A DNA stretch of 46,169 nucleotides, taken from the NCBI GenBank assembly GCA_964631325.1, contig CAZVWJ010000018.1, positions 1 through 46,169 on the forward strand, written 5' to 3'. Positions 8,460 through 17,487 of the stretch are shown one piece after another. The stretch comes from CAZVWJ01 sp964631325 (GTDB taxonomy: Bacteria; T1Sed10-126). Under the pieces are notes generated by a model. The model was not told the origin of the DNA. It was given only the letters and a program-made list of their open reading frames with translations, and made no database searches. Every line of letters begins with the position of its first letter. Positions within the stretch are counted from its first letter, which is position 1. The position numbers were made by a program, and so were the translations under genes.

Positions 8460-9308
8460 TTAGAGGTTGTTATCAAGATAGTTTGGTGCCAAGATACCTT
8501 CGTATGCATAGGTAGCCGGACCTTTAAGCAAAGCGTCTTTTGTTTCAATTTTCAGGCTGCCGCCAGGCTGGGTAACTGTAACCCAACCCGGGGTGGCGAG
8601 TTCTAATTTGGCGCTGGTCCGAGCAACTGCAATACTTCCTGTCCCACAGGAAGAAGTTTCTCCCACTCCTCGCTCAAAAACTCTCATGTTAAAAGAGTTA
8701 TCCGCTCCGGGTTGAACAAATTCCACGTTAATCCCATTTGTATCGGCAAAATCGGGATGGGTCTGTAATTCTCCGCCGAGTGCTCGGACCGGAGCAGTTT
8801 CCAGGTCCGCTTCCAGTCCCGGATTTTCAGACAGATAAAGAACAGCGTGGGGGTTGCCGACGTCTACGTAGTGGTAGGTTAATTCTAAATTTTTGACCCT
8901 GACTTGTCTTTTTCCCCGGTATTCTCCCCCGTCATTTAATTCAAGCTCAACCCTGGCTGTGGGTGGTTGGTCAAGGGATACCCGGGCCTTAACCGGTGAA
9001 GCCAGGGGGAGTTCAATTTCGAATTCACTTTCACCCGGGTTTTCCAGTCCGTGGTGAAAATAAGCACAACAGCGTAGACCGTTACCGCAGGTTTCCGCTT
9101 CTGAACCGTCCACGTTGAAGATGCGCATTTGAAGGTCGGATGATTCGCTGGGACCGAGGTAGAGGACTCCGTCGGCGCCGGGCCCAAATCCGCGTGTAGT
9201 TAGCTGTTTGGCCAGCCGAGATTTGTCAGCTTCAGAAACGAGCTGTTTTTGCCGTTCGTCAAACACTAAATAATCATTTCCAAGCCCATGAAGTTTATAG
9301 AATTTCAT
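8460..9308 (-). CDS. dapF: Diaminopimelate epimerase
   Basis: A 282-residue PLP-independent epimerase converting LL- to meso-diaminopimelate, the lysine precursor and peptidoglycan crosslinker. The start MKFYKLHGLGNDY matches the family start, so I prefer the ATG at 9308 to the GTG at 9320. Both catalytic cysteines are present: Cys74 in ETCGNGLRC and Cys221 in GETSSCGTGS. It follows the DapL-type aminotransferase by 17 nt, which makes the preceding product, so the pair completes the DapL route to meso-DAP. Confidence 0.96.
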   Translation of the reverse strand: MKFYKLHGLGNDYLVFDERQKQLVSEADKSRLAKQLTTRGFGPGADGVLYLGPSESSDLQMRIFNVDGSEAETCGNGLRCCAYFHHGLENPGESEFEIELPLASPVKARVSLDQPPTARVELELNDGGEYRGKRQVRVKNLELTYHYVDVGNPHAVLYLSENPGLEADLETAPVRALGGELQTHPDFADTNGINVEFVQPGADNSFNMRVFERGVGETSSCGTGSIAVARTSAKLELATPGWVTVTQPGGSLKIETKDALLKGPATYAYEGILAPNYLDNNL

Positions 9309-9325
9309 TTTAATTCCCACTTTAG

Positions 9326-10507
9326 CTAAGAAAGTTGCAGGCTGGCGATACGTTTACCGGCCTGCTCGGTTTTTTCAAGGTTTTGAATCAATGCAAACCG
9401 AATAAATCCGGCTCCGTTTTCCGGTTGTTGTCCCAGGGCCTTGCCTGGAGTTGTGTTGATCCCCGTTTCCTCAAGGAGTAACCGGGAAACTTCAACGCTG
9501 GTCTGGTTGGTCGGAACCCGGGCCCAGATGTAGAAAGTTCCTTCAGCGTATATTTCTCGGAACCCGGCCTCTTCCAGGTAGGGGAGCAGAGTGTCTCTCC
9601 GCCGGGCGTACATTCTTCGCATCTCCCGGACGTGGTTTTCCTCCGAAAGAGCGGCTGCGGCCGCTGCCTGAAGAATCTGGGCCTGGCCGGAGTGGAGGTT
9701 GGTCTGAACTTTTTTAAACGGCTCCAGAAATTTTTCCCGGCCGGCTACAAAACCAACGCGGTAATTTGTCATATTGGATCGTTTTGAAAGGGAGTGAAAA
9801 ATTAACCCCACTTCCCGGCCGCCGTCTACGGCGAAAAGAGAGGTGGGCGGTTCCCGGTCGTAATACATCTCGCTGTAGGCTTCGTCCGAGCACAGTAATA
9901 TCTCGTGTTTTTTACAGAAGGAAATTGCTTTTTCATAAAATTCCGGGGGGATGACTTTGGTGGTTGGATTATTCGGACTATTCAGCCAGAGAATTTTGGC
10001 CTGCTTTGCGGTTTCACTGTCAATCGCTTCTAATTCCGGCAAGAAATCGTTTTCAGGTTTAAGCGGCATAAATACTGGTTTTCCGTCCCGCTGCAGGGTT
10101 CCGGTAGTGTAGGGAGGGTAACCGGGATCGGGAATCAATACCACGTCGCCCGGATTGATGTAGGCCATCGGGAGACAGAAAACTGCTTGTTTAGAACCGA
10201 GCGTAGCCGTGATTTCGGTTTCCGGATTCAGTTCAACTTCAAACCGTTGTTCGAACCAGGCGGACACGGCTTCGCGGAAGAAGTCTTCCCCGCTGTAGCT
10301 GGGATATCCCTGGCTGGGTTTACTGAGCGCCTCCACGGCTGCTTTTTCACGGGCAACCGGGGGCGTGGGATCTGTGGGGTCCCCGACACCAAAATCTATC
10401 AGGTATTCTTCACCTTTTTCCGCGATAACTTTTTCCTTGGCTTTGTCCACCTCGGCAAAAGCATAGCCCCCGAGACTGTTCAGATAATTACTCTCTTCAA
10501 TTTGCAT
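9326..10507 (-). CDS. dapL: LL-diaminopimelate aminotransferase-like class I/II aminotransferase
   Basis: A 393-residue PLP enzyme of fold type I. It begins with the N-terminal YLFAEVDK-like segment (YAFAEVDKAKEKV), has IDFGVGDPTDPTPP, DPGYPPYTTGT, LNSPNNPTTKV, the PLP-contacting SDEAYSEMYYD, and the Schiff-base lysine in FHSLSKRSNM (Lys242). The context next to dapF supports tetrahydrodipicolinate to LL-DAP amination, bypassing the succinylase and acetylase steps. Other class I aminotransferases of this subgroup can act on other substrates. GGAG lies about 10 nt before the ATG. Its promoter region is shared with the divergent YkuK-like gene and holds a perfect inverted repeat. Confidence 0.85.
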   Translation of the reverse strand: MQIEESNYLNSLGGYAFAEVDKAKEKVIAEKGEEYLIDFGVGDPTDPTPPVAREKAAVEALSKPSQGYPSYSGEDFFREAVSAWFEQRFEVELNPETEITATLGSKQAVFCLPMAYINPGDVVLIPDPGYPPYTTGTLQRDGKPVFMPLKPENDFLPELEAIDSETAKQAKILWLNSPNNPTTKVIPPEFYEKAISFCKKHEILLCSDEAYSEMYYDREPPTSLFAVDGGREVGLIFHSLSKRSNMTNYRVGFVAGREKFLEPFKKVQTNLHSGQAQILQAAAAAALSEENHVREMRRMYARRRDTLLPYLEEAGFREIYAEGTFYIWARVPTNQTSVEVSRLLLEETGINTTPGKALGQQPENGAGFIRFALIQNLEKTEQAGKRIASLQLS

Positions 10508-10558
10508 ACGTCACAACTCCTTCAATTTGATTTTGAATCAATTATTTTATCATACCTT

Positions 10559-10589
10559 AAACCAGTAATTTGCCGACAATTACTGGTTT
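10559..10589. promoter_or_regulatory. Perfect 12-bp inverted repeat between divergent genes
   Basis: Arms AAACCAGTAATT and AATTACTGGTTT surround a 7-nt loop (TGCCGAC). It lies about 50 nt upstream of dapL, overlapping the likely -35 area of a minus-strand promoter whose -10 could be TATGAT (complement of 10549-10554), and about 115 nt upstream of the YkuK-like gene. Perfect symmetry and position suit a repressor operator. The plus strand continues into a T-rich run, so a terminator-like hairpin is an alternative. Confidence 0.5.
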
Positions 10590-10703
10590 TAATTATTTTT
10601 ACTGTAACAATATATAAAAAGTTCTTATTAATTTGAAATGATTTTGTTTATAATTGTTAAGTTGCTTTGCAAGAATTATCAACTCAACCCAGGAATGAAA
10701 ACA

Positions 10704-11195
10704 ATGGATTATTCGTTTGAGAGTCCAAGTCGCGGGCAATTTGAGGGCGAAGAGTTTTTAACTGAGATTGTTGATTATTTTCGCGCTGATCCTCAGCGTT
10801 CCTATTTGCTGGCTGTGGGAACTGATTCCCGGCAGTTACCCGAGCGGTCTTCTTTTGTTTCTGTGGTCGCCCTGCACCGGAAGGGTTGTGGAGGTCGCTA
10901 TTACTGGCATCGTTTCTATCGCCGCCGTTTTGAGGCTCTCCGGCCTCGAATACAGGTGGAGGCTGAACAGAGCTTGCGGTTAGTTACTGAGTTGACTGCC
11001 GACCTCGATTCTCGTTTTCGGGAACTTTCCCCGGTTCCGGAGTTCAACCTCGAGGTTCACGTGGATATTGGTCAAAATGGCCCGACGCGGGATATGATCC
11101 AGGAAATAGTTGGAATGATAAGGGGCAGTGGCTACAAGGTCCGAACAAAACCCCAGGCTTACTGTGCCGCCGTCCTTGCCGATAATCACGCCTAA
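10704..11195 (+). CDS. YkuK-like RNase H-fold protein (DUF458)
   Basis: A 163-residue protein matching the YkuK/COG1978 group, which is predicted to have a ribonuclease H-like fold. Recognisable segments are LAVGTDSRQLPERSSFV (metal-binding Asp expected here), YYWHRFYRR, and VHVDIGQNGPTRDMIQEI with GYKVRTKPQAYCAAVLADNH at the C terminus. Cellular role is not established. I start at the ATG at 10704 because AGGA lies about 9 nt upstream; upstream in-frame starts lack a ribosome site. Pyruvate kinase follows 23 nt later, probably cotranscribed. Confidence 0.8.
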   Translation: MDYSFESPSRGQFEGEEFLTEIVDYFRADPQRSYLLAVGTDSRQLPERSSFVSVVALHRKGCGGRYYWHRFYRRRFEALRPRIQVEAEQSLRLVTELTADLDSRFRELSPVPEFNLEVHVDIGQNGPTRDMIQEIVGMIRGSGYKVRTKPQAYCAAVLADNHA

Positions 11196-11218
11196 AAGGT
11201 AAAATCGGGAGTAATGAT

Positions 11219-12652
11219 ATGACAGAGCAAAGACGGTGTAAAATTCTGGCTACGGTGGGGCCGGCCACTGCTGAGCCTGATAAAATCGAGCAGTTGATTG
11301 AGGCCGGAGTAAACGGTTTCCGGTTTAATTTTAGTCACGGGGGAATTGAAGATTTTCGCCCGTTGATTACTAAAATAAGAGAGATCAGCCGGGAGCGGGG
11401 AGAGGCAGTTGCTTGTCTGGCTGATCTTCAGGGCCCCAAACTGAGAATAGGTGTGAACTTATCTTCCGAGCTTAGCGTTGAGCCCGGTCAGGAAGTTGCA
11501 GTTTATCCGGCCGGGGAGGCGGAAGAACCAGATTTTAATCCGGCCATCCCGATTTCCTGTTCTTCCCTTCTTACCGATCTTAAGCCGGGGGAAAACATAT
11601 ATATTAACGACGGGCAAATCCAACTGCAAATTAAAGGGGAAACCCCCGTGGCTCTGCTGACCGTAGTTAAGCGCGGGGGAATTGTGGCCCCTAAAAAGGG
11701 GGTGAACCTGCCAGACAGCGAGCTCAGTTTCCCGGCTCTTACGGAAAAAGATAAGGCTGACCTGGAAGGGATAATTAAAGCTGATTTTGATTTTATTGCT
11801 CTTTCTTTTGTTCGACGGCCCGAGGATTTAAAACCTGTTCGGGAAGCGATTGAGGCAATTGAAAAACCAATTGATTTAATTGCTAAAATCGAGACCCGGC
11901 TGGCCCTGGAAAATTTACCCGAGATTATTGGTGAGGTGGAGGGAGTGATGGTGGCGCGCGGTGATCTCGGAGTAGAAATCGGTCATCGGCGAGTTCCTTA
12001 CTATCAGAAAGAAATTATCAGGCAGGCCAACAGCCGGGGAAAAATTGTGATTACTGCCACTCAGATGCTGGAGTCAATGATCAAAAACTCCTCCCCGACC
12101 CGGGCCGAGACCTCTGATGTTGCCAACGCTGTCCTTGATGGTTCGGACGTTGTAATGCTATCCGGAGAAACGGCAGTGGGAGATTATCCGGTTGAAACAG
12201 TGGAAACGATGAACGAGATAATTAATTCCACGGAAAGTGATTTCAAACAGCAACTGCGGGAGCTTTCGGCTGATCTGGAACAGCCGGGCCGGGAAGTGGC
12301 GGTCAGTATGGTGAATGCCGCGGCCCGCAGTGCGTGGGAAATCGCCGCCCGGGCAGTTGTCATTCCGACTTTTTCCGGCTCCACTGCTCGCTTGCTTTCC
12401 AATACCTATACTCCCTGTCCCTTGATCGCTCTATGTGCTTCCCCAACTGCCCGGCAGAAATCAGCGCTGTATAGAAATGTCTATCCCTGGCCGCTGGAAG
12501 TTATTGACAGCACCGACCGCCTGGTGGAAGAAGTAAAACGGGTGGTAAAAAAGTTAAAAATAGCCAGGGAAGGTGAAAAAATTGTCCTGCTGGCCGGTCT
12601 TCCCCTGGCCAAACCGGGAATTACGAATATGATTTACGTGATTGAAATATAG
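11219..12652 (+). CDS. pyk: Pyruvate kinase
   Basis: A 477-residue glycolytic enzyme converting phosphoenolpyruvate and ADP to pyruvate and ATP. The start CKILATVGPAT, the ADLQGPKLRIG block, the acid-base motif segment LIAKIETRLALENL, MVARGDLGVEI, and the TATQMLESMIKNSSPTRAE segment are all intact. The C-terminal domain has the usual length and there is no extra PEP-utiliser domain as seen in Bacillus enzymes. GGGAG precedes the ATG by 8 nt. A long tract of word repeats follows within a few bases of the stop and no clear terminator hairpin is seen. Confidence 0.96.
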   Translation: MTEQRRCKILATVGPATAEPDKIEQLIEAGVNGFRFNFSHGGIEDFRPLITKIREISRERGEAVACLADLQGPKLRIGVNLSSELSVEPGQEVAVYPAGEAEEPDFNPAIPISCSSLLTDLKPGENIYINDGQIQLQIKGETPVALLTVVKRGGIVAPKKGVNLPDSELSFPALTEKDKADLEGIIKADFDFIALSFVRRPEDLKPVREAIEAIEKPIDLIAKIETRLALENLPEIIGEVEGVMVARGDLGVEIGHRRVPYYQKEIIRQANSRGKIVITATQMLESMIKNSSPTRAETSDVANAVLDGSDVVMLSGETAVGDYPVETVETMNEIINSTESDFKQQLRELSADLEQPGREVAVSMVNAAARSAWEIAARAVVIPTFSGSTARLLSNTYTPCPLIALCASPTARQKSALYRNVYPWPLEVIDSTDRLVEEVKRVVKKLKIAREGEKIVLLAGLPLAKPGITNMIYVIEI

Positions 12653-13050
12653 GTGGTGAGGTAATCGAAGAGGCGAAGTGGCGGGGAGAGACTCAGAGAG
12701 GCGACATAGCGAAGAGGCGGAAGTTCTTAAACCCGTAACAGCGGGGAGAACGCAAAGGCGCAAAGACGCAGAGGGAAGCGAAGGGGCGGAGAGAAACTCG
12801 AGGAGGCGACAAGGCGGGGAGGCGAAGGTGCGAAACTCCGTAAGAGCGAAGAACAACTCGAGGAGGCGAACAGGCGAAGGGGCGTAAGTTTTCAAACCCG
12901 GATCAGCGAAGAGAGAGAAGTGGAAAACCTGAAATATTTTATAGTTTACGGATGAACTCAGATAAACGCTGATAACAAGGTTTAAAATCTGAGTTAATCT
13001 GCGAGCTGTATAAAATAAAAGGGATAACCCAGAACTCAGAACATGCTCAT
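12653..13050. repeat. Intergenic word-repeat tract (purine-rich orientation)
   Basis: No gene. From 12660 to about 12910 the sequence is built of near-repeats such as GAGGCGAAG, GGCGACA, CGCAAAGGCGCAAAGACG and GAAGTTCTTAAACCCGTAAC. These are the reverse complements of words seen at 23.9, 37.7, 40.0 and 45.3 kb. From about 12950 other word types follow (ACTCAGATAAACGCTGATAAC, AATCTGCGAGCT). Pyruvate kinase and ilvB converge on it. Confidence 0.75.
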
Positions 13051-14820
13051 TCACACGTCAGGTGTGATCATGTCGTCGATGGTGCCGCCGGCGGGAATCA
13101 TCGGTAGCACATGTTCTTCGTAAGGAACCAGCACTTCGAGCACATAGGGGCCATCGTGGTCCAACAGCTTTCGGAGCGCCGGCTCGAGCTCATCACGTTT
13201 TGAGATTCTTTCGGCCGGTACGCCCATTCCTTCACAGATTTTAATAAAATCAACCTCGGGGTCACCAATATAAGTATCGCCTCGGTCGCCGCCGTAAAAC
13301 CGGTCTTCCCATTGAACAACCATTCCCAGGTGCTGGTTGTTGAGAATAATTGTCTTGGCTCCGATGTTGTGTTGGACCGCGGTAGCCAGTTCCTGCTGGT
13401 TCATCATAAAACTGCCGTCCCCGTCGATATTAATCACTTCCTGGTCAGGCAGGGCGAGTTTAGCCCCGATTGCGGCCGGCAGGCCAAATCCCATGGCCCC
13501 CAGACCGCAACTGCTCACCCAGGTTCTTGGTTCTTTGAAGGTGTAGTGAAGGGCGGCAAAGACCTGGTGTTGACCGACCCCGGTGGCAATAATCGTGTCG
13601 TCATCTGTCATTTCACTTACCTTTTCACAGACTGTCTGGGGTTTAATCGTGTCGCCAATTGATTCGTAACGGAGCGGCCGGTCGTCTTTCCACTCTTTGA
13701 TCTGGTCCAGCCAGTAGTCGTATTCCCCCGGTTCAATGACCTCATTTAAACTCTGGAGGGCCTGTTTCACGTCGGAGGCAATTGGGATATCGGCCAGTTT
13801 TGTCTTGTTGATCTCGGCCGGGTCAATATCCACGTGAATAATTTTGCCGTGCTTCGCAAATTCTTCCACTTTCCCGGTAACCCGGTCGTCAAACCTCACT
13901 CCCAGGGCGATTAACAGGTCGGCCTGGGAAACAGCCAGGTTGGCGTATTCGGTTCCGTGCATTCCCAGCATCTGGAGGGCGTTGTCTTTGTCTTCGGGAT
14001 AGGCGCCCAGCCCGGTCATTGTCGTGGTCACCGGAATTCCCGTCTTATCAATCAGTTCCCGCAGTTCTTCGGAAGCATCCCCTGAAACCACGCCACCGCC
14101 GCAGTAGATAACCGGTTTTTTGGCTTGCTTGATTGCGACTGCAGCCTGTTTGATCTGCCGGGGGTTGGCTTCATAGTTGGGATCATAGCCCGGGCGATCA
14201 AAAGTTTTATTGAAGTCCGGCACGGTATAACCTTGCTGTATGTCCTTGGGAATATCAATTAAAATTGGGCCGGGCCGGCCTGATTTAGCAAGGTAAAACG
14301 CTTCTTCAAAAATAGCCGGAATATTGTCAATGTCTTGAATCAGATAATTGTGTTTGGTCATTTGTTGGGTAGCTCCGACAATGTCCGACTCCTGGAAAGC
14401 GTCCATGCCGACAGCATCGGTTGGCACCTGGCCGGTCAGTGCGACCAGGGGAATTGAATCCATCATTGCGTCCTGGATTCCGGTAACCAGGTTAGTTGCA
14501 CCGGGGCCCGAGGTGGCCATACAGACGCCGACTTTTCCGGTCACCCGGGCATAAGCTCCGGCGGCGAAAGAAACCCCCTGTTCATGCCGACCAAGAATCA
14601 GATCGATATTATCAGTTTTATTGAGAGCGTGATGTATTTCCATGCTGGCGCCACCGGGATAACCAAATATATGTTTGACCTTCTGATTAACCAGGGATTC
14701 TCGAATAATTTCACAGCCGCGCATTGGTTCATTTTCAGTTCGTCTACCTGAAATTTTTGTTTGTTGTTTCGTTTTGGTTTTCACATTTTTCTCTTCTTCG
14801 CTTTTACTCATTTCTGACAC
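13051..14820 (-). CDS. ilvB: Acetolactate synthase, large (catalytic) subunit
   Basis: A 589-residue thiamine-diphosphate enzyme making acetolactate from pyruvate (first step of valine and leucine synthesis). Motifs: HIFGYPGGASMEIH, the catalytic glutamate in GRHEQG (Glu80), FQESDIVG, and the ThDP/Mg motif GDGSFMMNQQELATAVQ. Residues 1-32 are a charged Lys/Glu-rich extension; an internal ATG at residue 33 (MRGCEIIRESL) is the usual family start. AGGAG lies 7 nt before the first ATG. No small regulatory subunit (ilvN) is adjacent in this window, so either it is elsewhere or the enzyme is a catabolic type; sequence favours the biosynthetic type. Confidence 0.94.
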   Translation of the reverse strand: MSEMSKSEEEKNVKTKTKQQTKISGRRTENEPMRGCEIIRESLVNQKVKHIFGYPGGASMEIHHALNKTDNIDLILGRHEQGVSFAAGAYARVTGKVGVCMATSGPGATNLVTGIQDAMMDSIPLVALTGQVPTDAVGMDAFQESDIVGATQQMTKHNYLIQDIDNIPAIFEEAFYLAKSGRPGPILIDIPKDIQQGYTVPDFNKTFDRPGYDPNYEANPRQIKQAAVAIKQAKKPVIYCGGGVVSGDASEELRELIDKTGIPVTTTMTGLGAYPEDKDNALQMLGMHGTEYANLAVSQADLLIALGVRFDDRVTGKVEEFAKHGKIIHVDIDPAEINKTKLADIPIASDVKQALQSLNEVIEPGEYDYWLDQIKEWKDDRPLRYESIGDTIKPQTVCEKVSEMTDDDTIIATGVGQHQVFAALHYTFKEPRTWVSSCGLGAMGFGLPAAIGAKLALPDQEVINIDGDGSFMMNQQELATAVQHNIGAKTIILNNQHLGMVVQWEDRFYGGDRGDTYIGDPEVDFIKICEGMGVPAERISKRDELEPALRKLLDHDGPYVLEVLVPYEEHVLPMIPAGGTIDDMITPDV

Positions 14821-14865
14821 TCCTGTTGTGTTTCAAACTAATTTGAATTTCATAAAACTATACTT

Positions 14866-14895
14866 ATTTTATTTTAAACAAGGGTGAACAGTCAA
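14866..14895 (-). promoter_or_regulatory. Predicted sigma-70-type promoter of ilvB
   Basis: On the minus strand, TTGACT (14895-14890) and TAAAAT (14871-14866) are separated by 18 nt, giving a leader of roughly 40 nt before the ilvB ATG. No T-box or attenuator structure was recognised in that leader. Confidence 0.5.
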
Positions 14896-15016
14896 TAAGT
14901 TCCCATTGTATACTGAATTTCAAAATGCTTTCGACATTTGTCGGAAACGTGTAACGTTCCCTGGAATGACAACCGGGCGGATGAGGTTTTGAGGCGTTAA
15001 TCTCCTACATATTTCC

Positions 15017-16075
15017 TTATTTTCCTGAACGGATGTGGTTCGGGCTGATAAGTTCTCTTTTTTTAAGCGATTGTGATATTTTTTTATTAACGTATTTATC
15101 AATTTCAACGGCGCTTATTCCGGTGGCCGGTCGCAGTTCGCTGAGCTTACTTGCTGTTAGTTTTTCTCCCGCCTTCAGTTCGGTTTTTGCGGCCAGGCTC
15201 CGGCGTCCGTTCTGACGGTATTTGGCCCATTTCTTTTCAAGTGGTTCACCGGGTTTGTCCCTCATTTTTCTGGCCTGCTCTTGACGCTCGTTTAGAATTT
15301 TATCTATCTTCTCAAAGTTTTTAATGATCTTTGCGAGCTCTTCTGCAGGCAGGGAAAACGAGTGTTCGGGACCTTTTTGTTGCTGGTCAAGAGTAATATG
15401 TCTTTCCCAGATACAGGCGCCGGCCCGGGCGGCTGCCAGTGGAGCCAGGGTTGATTTGCTGTGATCGGAAAATCCGCTCGGTAGTTGAAATTTTGAGTTC
15501 AAGTGAGAAATACGATCCAGGTTTAATTTTTCAATTGGCACCGGATATTCGGGCAAACAGTGCAGCAGGAAAACTTTGGTTCTGTCACCGAGCCAGCCAA
15601 GGGCCCGCTTGATTTCGGCCCCGGTTGCTCCCCCCGTCGAGAGGATCACCGGAAGTTCTGTTTGCCCGGCCGCTTCCAGCAGTCTTTTGTAGGTGATATC
15701 ACCGGAGGCTATTTTTATAAAGGGAGCCTCTGTGTTCTCAGCATACCAATGGAGAATCTGGGGATCGAAAACTGAAGCGCCTATGGCAATCCCGGCTTTT
15801 TCACCGGTCGAAACAAGTTGTTGGTACTGCTTTTTGGTAAATTGGTGCTCCACAAAAATTTGATAAACTTCATCCGCCACTTCCCGGGAGAGCAGGCGTT
15901 CCGGACGGTAGAGCTGAAATTTAGCACAATCAGCACCGGCTGCGGCTATCTCTTGAATTAATTTTTTGGCCGTTGAGAGGTTTCCGTTGTGGTTAAAACC
16001 GACCTCGGCGATAACGTAGGGGCGCTCGTTTCGGTTTAAATCCAGAGAAATTGAAGCTAATTCCAGGGGGCTCAA
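15017..16075 (-). CDS. NeuB-family nonulosonate synthase (NeuB/SpsE/PseI type)
   Basis: A 352-residue enzyme condensing phosphoenolpyruvate with an N-acylated amino sugar to make a nine-carbon sialic-acid-like sugar. The TIM barrel has VIAEVGFNHNG, AAGADCAKFQLYRPE, FIKIASGDITYKRLL and VILSTGGAT; GFSDHS and the ERHITLD segment are typical. A C-terminal SAF/antifreeze-like domain (about 290-350, with GRRSLAAKTELKAGEKLT) is present. It overlaps the aminotransferase gene by 4 nt (ATGA). The neighbouring DegT and DUF115 genes suggest pseudaminic or legionaminic acid-type sugar for surface or flagellar glycosylation. The exact product cannot be assigned. Confidence 0.88.
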   Translation of the reverse strand: MSPLELASISLDLNRNERPYVIAEVGFNHNGNLSTAKKLIQEIAAAGADCAKFQLYRPERLLSREVADEVYQIFVEHQFTKKQYQQLVSTGEKAGIAIGASVFDPQILHWYAENTEAPFIKIASGDITYKRLLEAAGQTELPVILSTGGATGAEIKRALGWLGDRTKVFLLHCLPEYPVPIEKLNLDRISHLNSKFQLPSGFSDHSKSTLAPLAAARAGACIWERHITLDQQQKGPEHSFSLPAEELAKIIKNFEKIDKILNERQEQARKMRDKPGEPLEKKWAKYRQNGRRSLAAKTELKAGEKLTASKLSELRPATGISAVEIDKYVNKKISQSLKKRELISPNHIRSGK

Positions 16076-17172
16076 CCAACGATTGAGCTCAGTTGCTCGC
16101 AGACGTAGTTTTTCTGCGCCTCCGTCAGAGCTGAAAATACAGGCAGGCTCAGAACTTCGTTGGCTGCCTTTTCGGCCACCGGCAAATCCCCTTTCGAGTA
16201 ACCTAATTCATTCAGGCAGGGCTGAAGGTGAAGGGCTTCCGGATAATGCACTCCGGCTCCGATATCCTGCTCGCGGAGCGTTTCTACAACCCGGTCGCGG
16301 TTGTCAGCCCGAATTACATACTGGTGGAAGACATGTTCGGCATATTCAGCCACTTCTGGCGTCTTAACGGGGAGGTCGGCCAGCCGGCGGTTATAAAAAT
16401 CAGCGTTTTCTCGCCGTCCTTCGTTCCACTTATCGAGGTGGTTTAGCTTGGCGGCCAGTACAGCTCCCTGCAGGCCGTCCATTCTTTCGTTGTGGCCAAG
16501 GGTGGCGTGGGCATATTTTCCGGCCCGGCCGTGGTCCCGCAGTTCCCGGATCTGGTCAGCAATTTTTGGATTATCTGTGGTAACTGCTCCGGCGTCTCCA
16601 AACGCTCCCAGGTTTTTCCCGGGGTAAAAGCTAAAAGCGGCAGCTTCTCCCAGGCCGCCGACACGGTCTCCTTTGTAACGGGCTCCGTGTGACTGGGCTG
16701 CGTCTTCCAGCAGGAGGAGATCGTGTTTTTCAGCAAGATCTCTTAACTGTTTCATCGGGGCCGGCTGTCCGTAAAGGTGCACGGCCATTATAGCTTTGGT
16801 GTCTGAAGTGATTTTAGCTTCTACTTTTTCCGGATCGAGGTTATAAGTATCCGGATCAATATCTGCAAACACAGGTTTTGCACCCAGGTGAACCAGGGGC
16901 TCCACGGTGGCGATAAAGGTGAAAGGAGTAGTGATCACTTCATCGCCCGCTTCTATACCGGTTGCTTCGTAGATAAGCTGGAGGGCCGCAGTCCCGCTGT
17001 TAACCCCTACGCATTCCTCAGCACTGCAGTAGTCAGCAAAAGCGCCCTCAAATTTTTCTACTGCCGGACCCAAAATAAATGCAGTATCCTCGATTACTTC
17101 TTCAATTTCCGCGTCAATTTCTGCCTGGATTTTTTCATATTGTTTGGCTAAATCAAGTGTAGGTACTTCCAC
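16072..17172 (-). CDS. DegT/DnrJ/EryC1/StrS sugar aminotransferase
   Basis: A 366-residue PLP enzyme that aminates a nucleotide-linked keto sugar. Motifs: GVNSGTAALQL, DEVITTPFTFIAT, the PLP Asp in LLEDAAQSHGA (Asp157) and the Schiff-base lysine in SFYPGKNLGAFGDAG (Lys186). Start is the GTG at 17172, preceded by AGGGTGA at 6 nt. It is translationally coupled to the NeuB-family gene downstream, so it likely supplies the amino sugar precursor (PseC/LegC-like role). No dehydratase (PseB-like) or acetyltransferase (PseH-like) is adjacent; a SpsF::SpsG fusion at 25-26.7 kb could provide the later and earlier hydrolase and CMP-transfer steps. Confidence 0.88.
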   Translation of the reverse strand: MEVPTLDLAKQYEKIQAEIDAEIEEVIEDTAFILGPAVEKFEGAFADYCSAEECVGVNSGTAALQLIYEATGIEAGDEVITTPFTFIATVEPLVHLGAKPVFADIDPDTYNLDPEKVEAKITSDTKAIMAVHLYGQPAPMKQLRDLAEKHDLLLLEDAAQSHGARYKGDRVGGLGEAAAFSFYPGKNLGAFGDAGAVTTDNPKIADQIRELRDHGRAGKYAHATLGHNERMDGLQGAVLAAKLNHLDKWNEGRRENADFYNRRLADLPVKTPEVAEYAEHVFHQYVIRADNRDRVVETLREQDIGAGVHYPEALHLQPCLNELGYSKGDLPVAEKAANEVLSLPVFSALTEAQKNYVCEQLSSIVG

Positions 17173-17487
17173 AGTAAGTCACCCTTTATATTAGTAAAAT
17201 CAGCTTAAAATTTTCTAACTTATCGTCATTGCCGGACTCAGATCCGGCAATCAATTTTACAAGAAAGACCGTCATTGCCGGACACAGATTCGGCAATCCA
17301 TTTTAACGTTTTTGAATTTCATACATTTGTTGGAAACAAGCTCCGTCAATTCGTAAATATCAAAAATTAGATTGTCAGGTCAAGCCCGACAATGACTTGA
17401 GCGTTTTGAGGTTCAAAATCAGAATTAGAGGATTATAGTTTTTCAACCGGGGATTGGCAAGAATATTCAGGCGGTTAAAGGGATAAG
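17173..17487. repeat. Intergenic region with three REP-like palindromes
   Basis: Contains three copies of a palindrome of the form ATTGCCGGA..TCCGGCAAT. Two are in the same orientation (17224-17253, 17270-17300) and one is inverted and diverged (17370-17396). The remainder is AT-rich with no gene. Further copies lie at 33492, 43563 and 44086. A GTG-proximal AT-rich stretch (17180-17220) probably holds the promoter of the aminotransferase-NeuB pair, but no strong hexamers stand out. Confidence 0.65.
17224..17300. repeat. Tandem REP-like palindromes
   Basis: Two units starting CGTCATTGCCGGA and ending CGGCAATC, 46 nt apart. The first has perfect 9-bp arms (17228-17236 and 17243-17251) around a 6-nt loop. 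Such GTCATTGCCGG-type palindromes are common dispersed extragenic repeats. Confidence 0.65.

Noticed and set aside
14821..15016. T-box, leader peptide or riboswitch upstream of ilvB
   Set aside because: The 5' leader is only about 40 nt after the predicted promoter and no specifier stem, T-box sequence or run of branched-chain codons was seen.
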